64,000 nt of DNA from NCBI GenBank assembly GCA_037956075.1, contig CP138327.1, positions 496,001 through 560,000 of the forward strand, in the 5' to 3' direction. The position numbers and the translations under genes were made by a program. This DNA comes from Catillopecten margaritatus gill symbiont (GTDB lineage: Bacteria > Pseudomonadota > Gammaproteobacteria > PS1 > Pseudothioglobaceae). The notes beneath the pieces are model-generated. The model saw only the letters and a program-made list of their open reading frames with translations. It was not told where the DNA came from and made no database searches. This document shows, piece after piece, positions 47,484-57,057 of the stretch. Every line of letters starts with the position of its first letter. Position 1 is the stretch's first letter.

Positions 47484-48224
47484 TTATTTTTCAAATGGCT
47501 TAATGTTTCTTAAAATACCTCTAAAAATTGCCACCTCTTCTTTCTCAGGCTCTGCCTTACCAAAAAATCGCCTTAAACGACGCATTAACAAAGCCTTGGG
47601 GCGTTTGTCTTCAAAGTAATCAATATGTTCTAGCATCTGCGTAAGATGGGCGTAAAAACCTTCTAATTCTTCGTAACTGGCTAATATGTTGTCGCTTTTT
47701 TCAAATTCTGTGGTGGTGTTATAGACATAATTTTGATAGGCAAATACTTGAATAGCTGAAGCAACATTAAGTGAGAAATAATCGGGATTTCCGGGGATGG
47801 TCATCAGAATTTGGCAAAGGTCTAATTCATCGTTGGTTAAGCCGAATTTTTCTGTGCCAAAGACCACGGCAACCTCTTGCCCCTTGATGCCTGTGACTTG
47901 TTTAATTTCTCCACAAGCACTGACGACATCCATTTGTTTCCATTTAATGTTGCGTTGGCGAGCGCTGGCACCGATGACAAGATGCGTGCCCTGCAAGGCT
48001 TCTTCAAGAGTTTCGCATACCGTTGCCTCTGATAAAACATCATCTGCACCACTCGCTCTAGCAGTAGCAACAGCCGACGGATACCCTTTTGGATTAACCA
48101 AATACAAGTTAGAAAGGCTCATATTTTTCATTGCCCGTGCCGCTGCACCAATATTGCCCGGCTCTGTGGTATTAACCATAACCACACGCACGCTATCAAA
48201 GGTATAATTCATTTCTTTTTTCAT
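47484..48224 (-). CDS. trmJ: tRNA (cytidine/uridine-2'-O-)-methyltransferase TrmJ
   Basis: A 246-residue SPOUT methyltransferase. Motif 1 is VMVNTTEPGNIGAAARAMKNM (key: PGNIGAAARAMK, near residue 24), then VFGTEKFGLTNDEL near residue 120 and IPGNPDYFSLNVASAIQ (knot loop) near residue 145. A C-terminal extension of about 80 residues is normal. It methylates position 32 of several tRNAs. Confidence 0.93.
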   Translation of the reverse strand: MKKEMNYTFDSVRVVMVNTTEPGNIGAAARAMKNMSLSNLYLVNPKGYPSAVATARASGADDVLSEATVCETLEEALQGTHLVIGASARQRNIKWKQMDVVSACGEIKQVTGIKGQEVAVVFGTEKFGLTNDELDLCQILMTIPGNPDYFSLNVASAIQVFAYQNYVYNTTTEFEKSDNILASYEELEGFYAHLTQMLEHIDYFEDKRPKALLMRRLRRFFGKAEPEKEEVAIFRGILRNIKPFEK

Positions 48225-48238
48225 ATTTGTCTATTATT

Positions 48239-49039
48239 ATGCATCCTACGCTTACTGTTGCCGTTAAAGCTGCCCGCAAAGCAGGTGATATCATTTTGAG
48301 ATACCACAACCAAATTGATATTTTAACGATTGAAAATAAAGCCGCTAACGATTTCGTCTCCGAAGTTGATAAAGCTGCCGAAGACGCTATTATAGACGAG
48401 TTGAAATACGCCTTTCCCGATCATTCAATTTTAGGCGAAGAAAATGGCGAAATTTTGGGTAATGAGCGTTTTCAATGGATTATTGACCCCCTTGACGGCA
48501 CCACTAATTATTTGCACGGTTTTCCACAATATTCAGTTTCGATTGCCCTATATATTGATAATGAAGCGCGACATGCTGTGGTGTATGACCCATTTAAGGA
48601 AGAAATGTTCACTGCTTCAAAGGGTGATGGTGCTTATCTCAACGAGCAAAGAATTCGTATGACACAGACGCGTGGCTTTGAAAATACACTGATTGGCACA
48701 GGCTTCCCTTTTAAAGCACCACAGCACTTAGATGCTTACCTAGATATGTTTAAGGCTATTCACCCGCAAGTCGCAGGCATTCGCCGTGCAGGCTCGGCGG
48801 CACTTGATTTAGCTTGGTTAGCAGCAGGAAGAATGGATGGCTTTTGGGAGATTGAACTGAACATTTGGGACATTGCTGCGGGCGCACTCATTGTTAAAGA
48901 AGCAGGTGGATATATTGGGGATTTCTCTGGCAGAGACAAATATTTAGAAACGGGCAATGTGGTGGCTGGCAATGAAAAAGTCTTTAAAGCAATATTAAAA
49001 ACCATCCACCCACATTTAACCGCTGATTTACAACGCTAA
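48239..49039 (+). CDS. suhB: inositol-1-monophosphatase family protein SuhB
   Basis: The 266-residue call starts at the ATG at 48239 (MHPTLTVAVKAARKAGD), the conserved family start; a start four codons earlier is possible. Metal sites are intact: EENGE near residue 68, IDPLDGTTNYLHGFP near residue 84 and WDIAAGALIVKEAGG near residue 210. SuhB is both a phosphatase and, in gammaproteobacteria, a factor in rRNA antitermination with NusB. Confidence 0.94.
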   Translation: MHPTLTVAVKAARKAGDIILRYHNQIDILTIENKAANDFVSEVDKAAEDAIIDELKYAFPDHSILGEENGEILGNERFQWIIDPLDGTTNYLHGFPQYSVSIALYIDNEARHAVVYDPFKEEMFTASKGDGAYLNEQRIRMTQTRGFENTLIGTGFPFKAPQHLDAYLDMFKAIHPQVAGIRRAGSAALDLAWLAAGRMDGFWEIELNIWDIAAGALIVKEAGGYIGDFSGRDKYLETGNVVAGNEKVFKAILKTIHPHLTADLQR

Positions 49040-49043
49040 AAAA

Positions 49044-49283
49044 ATGATGAAAAAATCCTTTAAGAATGTACTTTTAGCAGTTTCTTTATTTTTTCTGTTT
49101 TTGTCTATTATTGCCATGCTGGCTCAACAGATTTTTTACCCACAATATATAGATGCTCAAGGCGTATTACATGAAACCCTGTGGGTACCGATTGGTGCTT
49201 TTTCTTTCTTATTGGGTTTGATTGGGCTTACTGTTTATTTAATGATATTGATTTTTAAGTCAATCAAGCGTTGGATAAAGTAA
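49044..49283 (+). CDS. small two-helix membrane protein (DUF3955-like)
   Basis: A 79-residue protein with two hydrophobic helices (about 8-28 and 50-72). The stretch between them, YIDAQGVLHETLWVPIGAFSF, follows the pattern yVD.nGvLhE....PlG of DUF3955. The start is 5 bases after suhB and probably in its transcript. It overlaps the end of the convergent SDR gene by 20 bases. The function is unknown. Confidence 0.7.
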   Translation: MMKKSFKNVLLAVSLFFLFLSIIAMLAQQIFYPQYIDAQGVLHETLWVPIGAFSFLLGLIGLTVYLMILIFKSIKRWIK

Positions 49284-50016
49284 TTTTCTCGCCATTTAGT
49301 GCCTTTGTGGCGACACTCATCAAATAAACAATCGCTGGAGATTTACTCTCTGGCAATGGGTTTTTATCGGAATTTTCCGCAGGATAAGCCGCACGACGCA
49401 TTTCAGTTTTCATACAACCTGGGTCGAGTGAGTTAACGCTGATATTGGTTTTTTCCAATTCTTCTGACAAAGTTTTACTCATCCCTTCAATGGCAAATTT
49501 ACTGATGCCATAAGCCCCCCAATAAGCACGGGCATCACGCCCTACCGATGAAGATAGAAATAAAACTCTGGCATCGGCAGATTTATTCAACACAGGGATT
49601 AACGCCTGCGTTAGCATAAACACAGCATTCACATTGATTTGCATAACCGAATACCAAAGTTTGATGTCATATTGTTCAATTGGCATCATTGTGCCGATAA
49701 CGCCCGCATTGTGAATCAGTCCATCTAAATACCCGAAATTCTCCAATAAATCTGCTTGCATTTGTTCGTAATGCTCGGGCGTTGCTCCTTCTAAATCCAA
49801 AGGATACAATATCGGCTCTTGATAACCCGCATCCACCACTTCGTCATACACGGCTTCCAACGAACCAAGGTCACGCCCAAGCATAATCACAGTTGCCCCT
49901 GCTTTGGCTAAATCTAGCGTCATTGCCCTGCCAAAGCCACGATTGGCGCCAGTTACTAAGATAATTTTATCTTTTAATTCTGCTGGGGTAATTGTATAAT
50001 TTATATTAATTTTCAT
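49264..50016 (-). CDS. short-chain dehydrogenase, YciK family
   Basis: A 250-residue SDR. The cofactor motif TGANRGFGRAM lies near residue 23, NAG in LIHNAGVIG near residue 103, and catalytic Ser/Tyr/Lys in LFLSSSVG...YGISK near residues 148-167. The length and the PLDLEGATPEHYEQM segment match YciK-type oxidoreductases of unknown substrate. Its start overlaps rmuC by 11 bases. Confidence 0.85.
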   Translation of the reverse strand: MKININYTITPAELKDKIILVTGANRGFGRAMTLDLAKAGATVIMLGRDLGSLEAVYDEVVDAGYQEPILYPLDLEGATPEHYEQMQADLLENFGYLDGLIHNAGVIGTMMPIEQYDIKLWYSVMQINVNAVFMLTQALIPVLNKSADARVLFLSSSVGRDARAYWGAYGISKFAIEGMSKTLSEELEKTNISVNSLDPGCMKTEMRRAAYPAENSDKNPLPESKSPAIVYLMSVATKALNGEKITLSNA

Positions 50017-51472
50017 TATTATTCTCCATTAATAAAGGGGATGTGTCATTTTCTAACAACTCAACTTTTTGAAGTTTTTTTGTTAGTACATTGCTTCTAG
50101 TTGTTTTTAATGTTTCCAGAGTGCTTGAGGCGGTATTAAGTTGCTTTTGTACTTTCTCAAAAACATCTGAAAAAGTTGAAAATTCAGTCTTCACTTCGGT
50201 CAAAACATTCCATACTTCAGCACTTCTCTTTTGTATCGCTAAGGTTTTGAAGCCCATTTGCAAACTGTTCAGAAAGGCAGATAAAGTGGTAGGTCCAGTA
50301 ACAGTAATTTTATACTGCCTTTGTAACTTTTCAAACAAACCTACATGTCTCAAGACCTCCGCATATAACCCTTCATCAGGTAAATACATTACAGCAAAGT
50401 CAGTGGTGTGTGGCGGATCAATGTATTTAGTAGCAATGTCTTTAGCAAATAATTCAATCGTTTTTAAGACTTTTTTCTGAAATAGTTCTATCTCCATCTT
50501 ATCACCAACATCATAAGCTTCAATCAATCTTTCGTAATCCTCTCTCGGGTATTTAGCGTCTATCGGTATCCACACTTCACCTTCGCCTCTTTCTTTGCCT
50601 GGTAATTTAATCGCAAATTCCACATTAGCTTGAGAGCCTTTCTTGGTGGCAACATTTGAAGCGTATTGTTCAGGAGACAGCATTTGTTCTAAAATAGCAC
50701 CCAATTGATACTCCCCCAAGGTGCCTCTGGTTTTAACATTTGACAACACTTTTTTCAAATCACCCACATCGTTTGCAACACTTTTCATCTCCCCTAAACC
50801 TTTATGCACTTGCTCCAAACGCTCACTTACTTGTTTAAAAGACTCACCCAAACGCTTTTCTAAAGTGCTTTGTAATTTTTCATCCACCGTGTTGCGCATT
50901 TCCTCTAATTTTTTAGAATTTTCCTCTCTAATATGAGTTAATTGACCACTGATTGTCATTTCAATATGTTTAATATTTTCAGTTGCCTGCGTATTAAATT
51001 GAGATTGTTGTTTGTTAAATTCAGAAAATTTTTCTTTAATTAAAGTAACCGCCTCTTGACTTGATTGTTTTTGTTTGCTTTGTTGGTGGGTAAAGCCACT
51101 GTTGATTATTTCTGTTAATAATTTGGTTAACTCTTTCTGTTCATTTTGTTGCTGAACAATACCTTTGTCAATTATTTTTACCAATGAACTGGTTAATTCT
51201 TTTTGATCCTTTTGTTGTTGGGTAATGCCTTTATTGATTATTTCTGTTAATGAATGGGTTAACTCTTTAATTGAATTATTCAATTCCTCTCTATTGTTTT
51301 TAGCAATATTATTAACTTCCTCTCGGTTGTCTTTAAATTCACTTTTAAGACCTTCTTCTAAATTTTTAATTGGCGTGCTAACATCAACCAAGTTATTTTT
51401 TTTCAACAATAAAAAAACAACCAACCCAATCAACACCACCTGCAATAACAATATAAATACCGTATTATCCAT
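50006..51472 (-). CDS. rmuC: DNA recombination protein RmuC homolog
   Basis: A 488-residue protein with an N-terminal membrane helix (residues 4-23), a long coiled coil (about 40-230) and a nuclease-like RmuC domain (about 250-440) containing GTLGEYQLGAILEQML, PIDAKYPREDYERL and FAVMYLPDEGLYAEV. RmuC limits DNA inversions at short repeats. The coiled coil contains three tandem 22-residue repeats. The ATG overlaps the gph stop (TAATG). Confidence 0.92.
   Translation of the reverse strand: MDNTVFILLLQVVLIGLVVFLLLKKNNLVDVSTPIKNLEEGLKSEFKDNREEVNNIAKNNREELNNSIKELTHSLTEIINKGITQQQKDQKELTSSLVKIIDKGIVQQQNEQKELTKLLTEIINSGFTHQQSKQKQSSQEAVTLIKEKFSEFNKQQSQFNTQATENIKHIEMTISGQLTHIREENSKKLEEMRNTVDEKLQSTLEKRLGESFKQVSERLEQVHKGLGEMKSVANDVGDLKKVLSNVKTRGTLGEYQLGAILEQMLSPEQYASNVATKKGSQANVEFAIKLPGKERGEGEVWIPIDAKYPREDYERLIEAYDVGDKMEIELFQKKVLKTIELFAKDIATKYIDPPHTTDFAVMYLPDEGLYAEVLRHVGLFEKLQRQYKITVTGPTTLSAFLNSLQMGFKTLAIQKRSAEVWNVLTEVKTEFSTFSDVFEKVQKQLNTASSTLETLKTTRSNVLTKKLQKVELLENDTSPLLMENNNEN
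51071..51268 (-). repeat. three tandem 66-bp coding repeats in rmuC
   Basis: RmuC residues 69-90, 91-112 and 113-134 are versions of KELTxxLxxIIxxGxxxQQxxQ (22 residues each). They lie in the coiled coil and keep its heptad-like pattern. They arose by tandem duplication and have since diverged. Confidence 0.85.
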
Positions 51473-52107
51473 TAAATCAACTCCTGTATCTCTTGTGGGC
51501 TATCAACCAAATAATCATAACCCCAATCCTCTGTTACTTTGCCATAGCCATAATTGACTGCCACGGTTTTAATCCCTGCATTTTTCCCTGCCAACATATC
51601 ATTTTTATCATCCCCAACATACAAGCACGACACAGGCTTAACGGCTAATTTTGCACAAGCATAAAGCAAGGGTGCAGGATGAGGCTTGTTAAATTCCAAA
51701 GTATCGCCACAGACGACTACATTGGGTTTAATACCCAATTTATCCAACAACAAATGCGTCAAATTTTCAGGCTTATTGGTCACAACCCCCCAAAGCAACC
51801 CTTGTTTTTCAAGTGTTACAATTAAATTATCAATACCTGCAAAAGTTGCCGAATGCTTATCGATATTATCTGTGTAAATTTCTAACAACTTTTGATGCCT
51901 TTTTGTAAATTCTGGGTGCGACTCATCACAATTAAAACCCATACTTATCAAAGCCTTGCCACCAAATGCCACCAAAGGTTTAATCTCTTCATACGACTTT
52001 TCCTCTACACCATTTTCCAGCAACAGCGTATTCAGTGCATACGCCAAATCAGGTGCGGTATCAACCAAAGTGCCATCTAAATCAAAAAGAATTGTATCAA
52101 TTGCCAT
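51472..52107 (-). CDS. gph: phosphoglycolate phosphatase (HAD family)
   Basis: The 211-residue call starts at the ATG at 52107 (MAIDTILFDLDGTLVDT); an ATG three codons earlier is possible. HAD motifs: FDLDGTLVDTAPD near residue 8, VVTNKP near residue 108 and YVGDDKNDMLAGKNAG near residue 165. It removes phosphate from 2-phosphoglycolate, made by RuBisCO oxygenation or DNA repair. It precedes rmuC. Confidence 0.9.
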   Translation of the reverse strand: MAIDTILFDLDGTLVDTAPDLAYALNTLLLENGVEEKSYEEIKPLVAFGGKALISMGFNCDESHPEFTKRHQKLLEIYTDNIDKHSATFAGIDNLIVTLEKQGLLWGVVTNKPENLTHLLLDKLGIKPNVVVCGDTLEFNKPHPAPLLYACAKLAVKPVSCLYVGDDKNDMLAGKNAGIKTVAVNYGYGKVTEDWGYDYLVDSPQEIQELI

Positions 52108-52149
52108 AAAAATCATTAAAATTTCAAGTCTGTAAATTATAACGACAAT

Positions 52150-52863
52150 ATGATGCTATTTTTAAAATCTCTACTTTACTTTTTGGGCTCTTCCATAGTT
52201 TTAACAATATTGGTAGCAATTGCACTAACTGTATTCTTTACCCCTATTCAAGTGCGTTACGCTATTTTCATCAAATGGTCTGACTTTTGTATCTGGTGGC
52301 TACGCACCACCCTTAACATTAAACTGAATGTTATCGGTAAAGAAAATATCCCAACAACGCCTTGCGTGATTATCTCTAACCATCAATCGACCTGGGAGAC
52401 TATTGGCTTTCAAACCATTTTTCCGCATCATACTTGGGTACTAAAACAAGAGTTACTATGGATTCCTGTTTTTGGCTGGGGGTTAGCCTTGTTAAAACCG
52501 ATTACGATTAATCGGGGTGAAAAACTAAAAGCCTTGAAAAAAGTCATTAAACAAGGCGCCGTAAAAATCTCTGAAGGTATTTTTGTGGTGGTATTCCCCG
52601 AAGGCACCCGCCAACCTTACGGGCAACTTGGTGAATACCAAAAAGGGGGTGTTTCTATTGCTAAAAAAACGGGTACTGACATTTGCCCCGTGTACCACAA
52701 TGCGGGTAGATTCTGGCCCAAAGGTAGTTTTATAAAATACCCTGGAACAATTACTGTTGTTATTGGTAAGTCGATCAGCGTTAAAGGAAAATCAGCGGGT
52801 AAATTAATTAAAGAAGTAAAAGATTGGACTGAAGAGACGGCTAAGAATATTGCTGAGCATTGA
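52150..52863 (+). CDS. plsC: 1-acyl-sn-glycerol-3-phosphate acyltransferase
   Basis: A 237-residue membrane-bound acyltransferase with an N-terminal hydrophobic helix (about 6-32). The catalytic motif reads SNHQSTWET (NHX4E, a variant of NHX4D common in gammaproteobacteria), and the phosphate-binding motif is FPEGTRQ near residue 154. It makes phosphatidic acid. A start one codon later is equally likely. Its end overlaps rnt by 23 bases. Confidence 0.9.
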   Translation: MMLFLKSLLYFLGSSIVLTILVAIALTVFFTPIQVRYAIFIKWSDFCIWWLRTTLNIKLNVIGKENIPTTPCVIISNHQSTWETIGFQTIFPHHTWVLKQELLWIPVFGWGLALLKPITINRGEKLKALKKVIKQGAVKISEGIFVVVFPEGTRQPYGQLGEYQKGGVSIAKKTGTDICPVYHNAGRFWPKGSFIKYPGTITVVIGKSISVKGKSAGKLIKEVKDWTEETAKNIAEH

Positions 52864-53431
52864 AAATTTTACAAAATAATTCAGCGGTTTTTTGCGTATC
52901 ATAAAGTGCTGAATGTGCACTACTGTCATTCCATTCAATATTAGCCACACGCATTGCTTTTGCCAGCACAGTTTCCCCATAATATAAAGCCGAAAGACTA
53001 ACAGTATCAAGGGTTGAGAACTGGTGGAATGGGTTTTTTAACTTTGAACGATTGCCCGCTGCGTACAAAAATCCCAAGTCAAAAAAAGCATTGTGCCCAA
53101 CCAAAATGGCACGAGTGCATTCTTCGGCTTTAACTTCGGCACCCACTGCTTGAAAAATTTCACCTAACGCTTCTTTTTCACTGACTGCCATACGCAAAGG
53201 ATTATCCACATCAATGCCATTAAATTTGAGTGCTGATGGTTCTAAATTAGCCCCTTTAAAGGGTTTTACATGAAAGTGTATCGGGTTTTTCGGATAAAAA
53301 ATGCCCGCTTCATCAATGCCGATGGCAATCGCACAAATTTCTAACATTGCATCAGTTTGTGCATTAAAACCCGCAGTTTCAATATCAATCACAACGGGTA
53401 AATACCCCCTGATACGCTCTTTAATTTTCAT
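52841..53431 (-). CDS. rnt: ribonuclease T
   Basis: A 196-residue DEDD exonuclease. Motif 1 is VVIDIETAGFNAQTDAMLEICAIA (key: DIETAGFN), motif 2 is LVGHNAFFDLGFLYAA near residue 110, and the His/Asp of motif 3 are in SSAHSALYDTQKTAELF near residue 172. It trims 3' ends of tRNA and other stable RNAs. It overlaps the upstream acetyltransferase by 11 bases. Confidence 0.94.
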   Translation of the reverse strand: MKIKERIRGYLPVVIDIETAGFNAQTDAMLEICAIAIGIDEAGIFYPKNPIHFHVKPFKGANLEPSALKFNGIDVDNPLRMAVSEKEALGEIFQAVGAEVKAEECTRAILVGHNAFFDLGFLYAAGNRSKLKNPFHQFSTLDTVSLSALYYGETVLAKAMRVANIEWNDSSAHSALYDTQKTAELFCKIFNAQQYS

Positions 53432-53855
53432 TCTCTACCCTCTTAAAAAAGATGGATGAATTGCGCTGATGGTCAAATAATTTTTGACGATTCTTCGGTA
53501 ACTCACTAATATCCATCTGTACAAAGTTTTGCTTTAAAAACCATTCTGCATTGTGTTTAGACAAGGCAAAAACTTTAGAAAAGCAATCTTTTTGTGCTTT
53601 TTGCATTACTTTAGCCAACAGTTTATCTGAAACACCTTGATTTTGCATACTTTTCGATACTGCTAATGCATAAATTTCCCCCATGCCCCCTTCTTGGCAG
53701 TTTTTCAGCCCTGCACAAGCAACAACTTTGCCCGATTGCTCCATTGTGACAAAATCAACGAGGTTGTCGTTAATTTGTGCATAAGTGCGGGGTAAAATAC
53801 TGCCTTCCTCAATAAAAGGTGTGATTAGGTCTAATATTTGCTGTGCTGTGTTCAA
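53421..53855 (-). CDS. GNAT acetyltransferase, short N-acetylglutamate-synthase-like
   Basis: A 144-residue GNAT-fold protein. EEGSILPRTYAQI, VACAGL, GEIYALAVSKSMQNQGVSDKLL (acetyl-CoA loop), AEWFLKQNFVQ and the C-terminal LPKNRQKLFDHQRNSSIF match the acetyltransferase half of NAGS (ArgA) rather than a generic GNAT. The N-terminal amino-acid kinase domain of classical ArgA is absent, as in short NAGS enzymes. A role in the first step of arginine synthesis is inference. Confidence 0.7.
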   Translation of the reverse strand: MNTAQQILDLITPFIEEGSILPRTYAQINDNLVDFVTMEQSGKVVACAGLKNCQEGGMGEIYALAVSKSMQNQGVSDKLLAKVMQKAQKDCFSKVFALSKHNAEWFLKQNFVQMDISELPKNRQKLFDHQRNSSIFFKRVENEN

Positions 53856-53930
53856 AATTCGTCGTGAAAACTTTGAGAAAAAGGTTATTTTAGTCTAAAA
53901 TTTAGCACTTTATCTCTATACAAAAAAATT

Positions 53931-55598
53931 ATGTCTGCAAAAACAAGAAAATATTCCTCTCAAGTGGTTGATGGTTATGAGCGCGCACCGAGTCGTGCAA
54001 TGCTTTACCCAGTGGGCTTTACCAAAGAAGATTTCAATAAGCCACAAGTCGGCATCGCCTCCACTTGGTCGATGGTTACCCCTTGTAATATGCACATCAA
54101 CAAGTTAGCAGACGAAGCAGAGAAAGGCGTTAACTCTGCGGGTGGAAAAGGTGTTATCTTTAACACTATCACCATTTCAGATGGTATTTCTATGGGCTCT
54201 GAGGGCATGAAATACTCTTTAGTTTCTCGTGAAGTGATTGCTGATTCGATTGAAACCGTTGTGGGGTGCCAAGGTTTTGATGGTGTTGTTGCCATTGGTG
54301 GCTGTGATAAAAATATGCCTGGTTGTATCATTGGGCTTGCACGGCTTAATCGCCCAGGTATCTTTGTTTATGGCGGTACAATTCAGCCAGGTAAAGGTCA
54401 TACCGATGTTGTTAGCGTTTTTGAAGCAGTCGGACAATTTGCCAACAATGCAATTGATGCAATTGAATTAGAGAACATTGAAAAAACTGCCATCCCTGGC
54501 CCAGGCTCTTGTGGTGGTATGTACACTGCTAATACGATGGCAAGTGCGATTGAAGCGTTAGGAATGAGTTTACCAAACTCTTCTGCGCAAGATGCAATTT
54601 CAGCAGATAAAAATAACGACTGCGTGCGTGCAGGCGAAGCAGTACTCAACCTTTTAGAGAAAGACATTAAGCCAAATGATATTATGACAATGAAAGCATT
54701 CGAAAATGCGATTACCGTCATCATTACCCTTGGTGGCTCCACCAATGCAGTCTTGCATTTAATCGCAATGGCGTACGCTGCTGGCGTTGATTTAACGCTT
54801 AATGACTTTACCCGTATCGGTGCAAAAGTCCCTGTAATTGCTGATTTAAAGCCATCAGGCAAATATATGATGAGCGAGTTAGTCAACATCGGTGGAACAT
54901 TGCCCTTGATGAAAATGCTACTTGATGCAGGCATGCTCCACGGCGACTGCATGACGGTAACGGGTAAAACAATGGCTGAAAACCTAAAAAATGTCAAGCC
55001 TTACACCGACTCACAAGAAATCATCCGCTCTTTGGACAACCCAATCAAAAAAGATTCACACCTTCGCATTTTGCGTGGCAATCTTGCCGAAGATGGCGCT
55101 GTGGCAAAAATTACGGGCAAGGAAGGGCTAAGCTTTAAAGGTATCGCAAAATGCTTCGGTCGTGAAGAAGATGCCTTATCCGCTGTCCTCAATGATGAAA
55201 TTATTGCTGGTAATGTCATTGTCATTCGTTACGAAGGCCCAGCTGGCGGGCCAGGTATGCGTGAAATGCTTGCCCCAACTTCTGCCGTAATGGGTAAGGG
55301 CTTGGGGGGTAAGGTCGCCCTAATTACTGATGGTCGTTTTTCAGGCGGCACCCATGGCTTTGTTGTCGGTCACATCACTCCAGAAGCCTTTAAAGGTGGC
55401 GTGTTAGCAGTTGTCGAAGATGGTGATGAAATTTTAATTGATGCAGAAAATAATGTCTTAGAGTTAATTGTTGACCAATCTATTATTAATGAGCGTTTGT
55501 CTAAATGGATACAACCAAAACCAAATTACACCAAAGGTGTTCTAGCTAAGTTTGCCAAATTAGCCAAATCCGCATCTGAAGGCGCTGTAACTGATTAA
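53931..55598 (+). CDS. ilvD: dihydroxy-acid dehydratase
   Basis: A 555-residue IlvD. The Fe-S cysteines lie in [10 protein letters not shown] near residue 126 and [14 protein letters not shown] near residue 192; [11 protein letters not shown] and [16 protein letters not shown] are conserved. It makes the keto acids for valine, isoleucine and pantothenate. The single gene is followed by a deaminase 9 bases later. Confidence 0.97.
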   Translation: MSAKTRKYSSQVVDGYERAPSRAMLYPVGFTKEDFNKPQVGIASTWSMVTPCNMHINKLADEAEKGVNSAGGKGVIFNTITISDGISMGSEGMKYSLVSREVIADSIETVVGCQGFDGVVAIGGCDKNMPGCIIGLARLNRPGIFVYGGTIQPGKGHTDVVSVFEAVGQFANNAIDAIELENIEKTAIPGPGSCGGMYTANTMASAIEALGMSLPNSSAQDAISADKNNDCVRAGEAVLNLLEKDIKPNDIMTMKAFENAITVIITLGGSTNAVLHLIAMAYAAGVDLTLNDFTRIGAKVPVIADLKPSGKYMMSELVNIGGTLPLMKMLLDAGMLHGDCMTVTGKTMAENLKNVKPYTDSQEIIRSLDNPIKKDSHLRILRGNLAEDGAVAKITGKEGLSFKGIAKCFGREEDALSAVLNDEIIAGNVIVIRYEGPAGGPGMREMLAPTSAVMGKGLGGKVALITDGRFSGGTHGFVVGHITPEAFKGGVLAVVEDGDEILIDAENNVLELIVDQSIINERLSKWIQPKPNYTKGVLAKFAKLAKSASEGAVTD

Positions 55599-55607
55599 TC
55601 TGATTTT

Positions 55608-56114
55608 ATGAACACGGACGAGCAATTTATTAAGCGTTGTATTGCGCTTTCTCAGCAAGCCCTTGATTGTGGCGATGCCCCTTTTGGCTCCTTAATCACC
55701 AAAGATAACGCATTGTTGGTTGAAGCCTCTAATGACAAAAACAGCCAAACCAATCATCACGCAGAAATATTGGCTTTAAATAAAGCCGCAAAAATATTGA
55801 ACACCTCTGATTTATCGGATTGTATTTTATACACCAATTGTGAACCTTGTCCAATGTGTGCTTTTATGATTCGCGAATATAAAATCAAAAAAGTAGTTTT
55901 TGCCCTACCCTCTCCTTTCATGGGTGGATTTTCTAAATGGCATATTCTTCAAGATACTGAATTAGAAAAATTCCCACCTTTTTTCGCCAATCCTCCAAAA
56001 GTGATTGGCGGACTTTTAGAATCTGAAGCAAAAGCTGTTTTTGATAAAACGCCGTTATGGATGTTTGGCACTAACGCACGAAACGATAGAAAATTTGAAT
56101 CTAATTCAACTTAG
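55608..56114 (+). CDS. nucleoside/guanine deaminase-like zinc enzyme
   Basis: A 168-residue CMP/dCMP-type deaminase. The zinc and proton-shuttle site is HHAEILAL near residue 50, and the second motif is CEPCPMCAFMI near residue 80. The size and the lack of an HTH region fit guanine or related nucleoside deaminases rather than the tRNA enzyme TadA, although TadA cannot be excluded. It probably shares the ilvD transcript. Confidence 0.75.
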   Translation: MNTDEQFIKRCIALSQQALDCGDAPFGSLITKDNALLVEASNDKNSQTNHHAEILALNKAAKILNTSDLSDCILYTNCEPCPMCAFMIREYKIKKVVFALPSPFMGGFSKWHILQDTELEKFPPFFANPPKVIGGLLESEAKAVFDKTPLWMFGTNARNDRKFESNST

Positions 56115-56128
56115 AGCACCAAAAAAAA

Positions 56129-56281
56129 CCGGCACAATTTAGGGGATGCAGAAAATAGTCCTTTTTCTACCCAAAAATAAGGAGAATAGCCAGCTATTTG
56201 ACGCCTTTTTGGGCAGGAAAGGGGCTGTTTTATGTGTTTCACTCTTTTCAGTACCTCCTTGAGGGGTATAAATTGTGCTGG
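56129..56281. repeat. 153-bp MITE-like segment with 13-bp inverted ends
   Basis: CCGGCACAATTTA at 56129-56141 and TAAATTGTGCTGG at 56269-56281 are complementary at 12 of 13 positions, in a gap without a credible gene. Outside the ends both sides carry homopolymer-rich sequence (A-rich and G/T-rich). This looks like a small non-autonomous element, but no second copy exists in the window to confirm it. Confidence 0.4.
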
Positions 56282-56385
56282 GGTTTGGGGGGTAGTACTC
56301 TATACAATATTTAAAACAAGCACGCACTAATCTCAATATATTTTATAATACACATTAACCAGTTTTTTTTAAACATGAGAAATAT

Positions 56386-57057
56386 ATGCCAGTATTCGAT
56401 GAATCACTAAAAGAACATAAAAAAATTCTAAAAAATCATGCGTTAATCATTGCCAATCATGCGAAAAAAATAAAGCATTACACAGAAGTTGCAGGGCATG
56501 TAGCAATAGAAATAGCGTTAGGTTATATTGTTTTTTTAGTTGGCGGCAACCTCCACACAGGTGTGGTTCACGAGTCTAACTCAAAAGCGGTTTGGAGTGA
56601 CCCAAGTTCTTGGGTAAACGCCTCAATAAGTGATGGTTTTACTATATTAATTACAGGTTTTTTTACCCATCAGCTCATACTGGAAACATCTAAATTATTC
56701 AAGCGTGAGCGATGGAAAACCCTTGACTTAGGCTCTTTGTATATGTTGCTTGGCGCCATAACAACAATATCCTTTATATTTGGAGACCATTTTGACGCCA
56801 ACCTTGTTCCACAATGGATTTTAAATTGGGATTATGATATAACAATTTTTACGGGTGGCATTATTGTTATTTTGGTAAGAAAGGTTATTAAAATACTGAA
56901 AGAAGATGTTAAACTTCTGACAGAAGATAACGACATCTTGAGAGAGGACAATGAAATATTAAGGAGTCACATTGTAACCTCTTTATCAGCTCATCATATT
57001 TTACATGTTAACGGTTATCAAAAAAACACAGTGAATCACACCGAAACCCAAGGCTGA
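56386..57057 (+). CDS. unknown four-helix membrane protein with C-terminal coiled coil
   Basis: A 223-residue protein I do not recognise. A basic N-terminus is followed by hydrophobic helices near residues 40-56, 83-100, 114-132 and 148-165. A cytoplasmic-looking tail follows, with a short coiled coil (KLLTEDNDILREDNEILRSH, about 170-192). It lies between a MITE-like segment and a potassium channel gene on the same strand, with a 196-bp gap to the channel. It is clearly AT-rich. Confidence 0.7.
   Translation: MPVFDESLKEHKKILKNHALIIANHAKKIKHYTEVAGHVAIEIALGYIVFLVGGNLHTGVVHESNSKAVWSDPSSWVNASISDGFTILITGFFTHQLILETSKLFKRERWKTLDLGSLYMLLGAITTISFIFGDHFDANLVPQWILNWDYDITIFTGGIIVILVRKVIKILKEDVKLLTEDNDILREDNEILRSHIVTSLSAHHILHVNGYQKNTVNHTETQG

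Noticed and set aside
54398-54997. 199-codon minus-strand ORF inside ilvD
   Set aside because: Antisense shadow of a fully conserved gene; composition mirrors ilvD codons.
56139-56336. 65-codon minus-strand ORF in the gap after the deaminase
   Set aside because: It spans the MITE-like segment, has no recognisable domain and odd composition; more likely non-coding.
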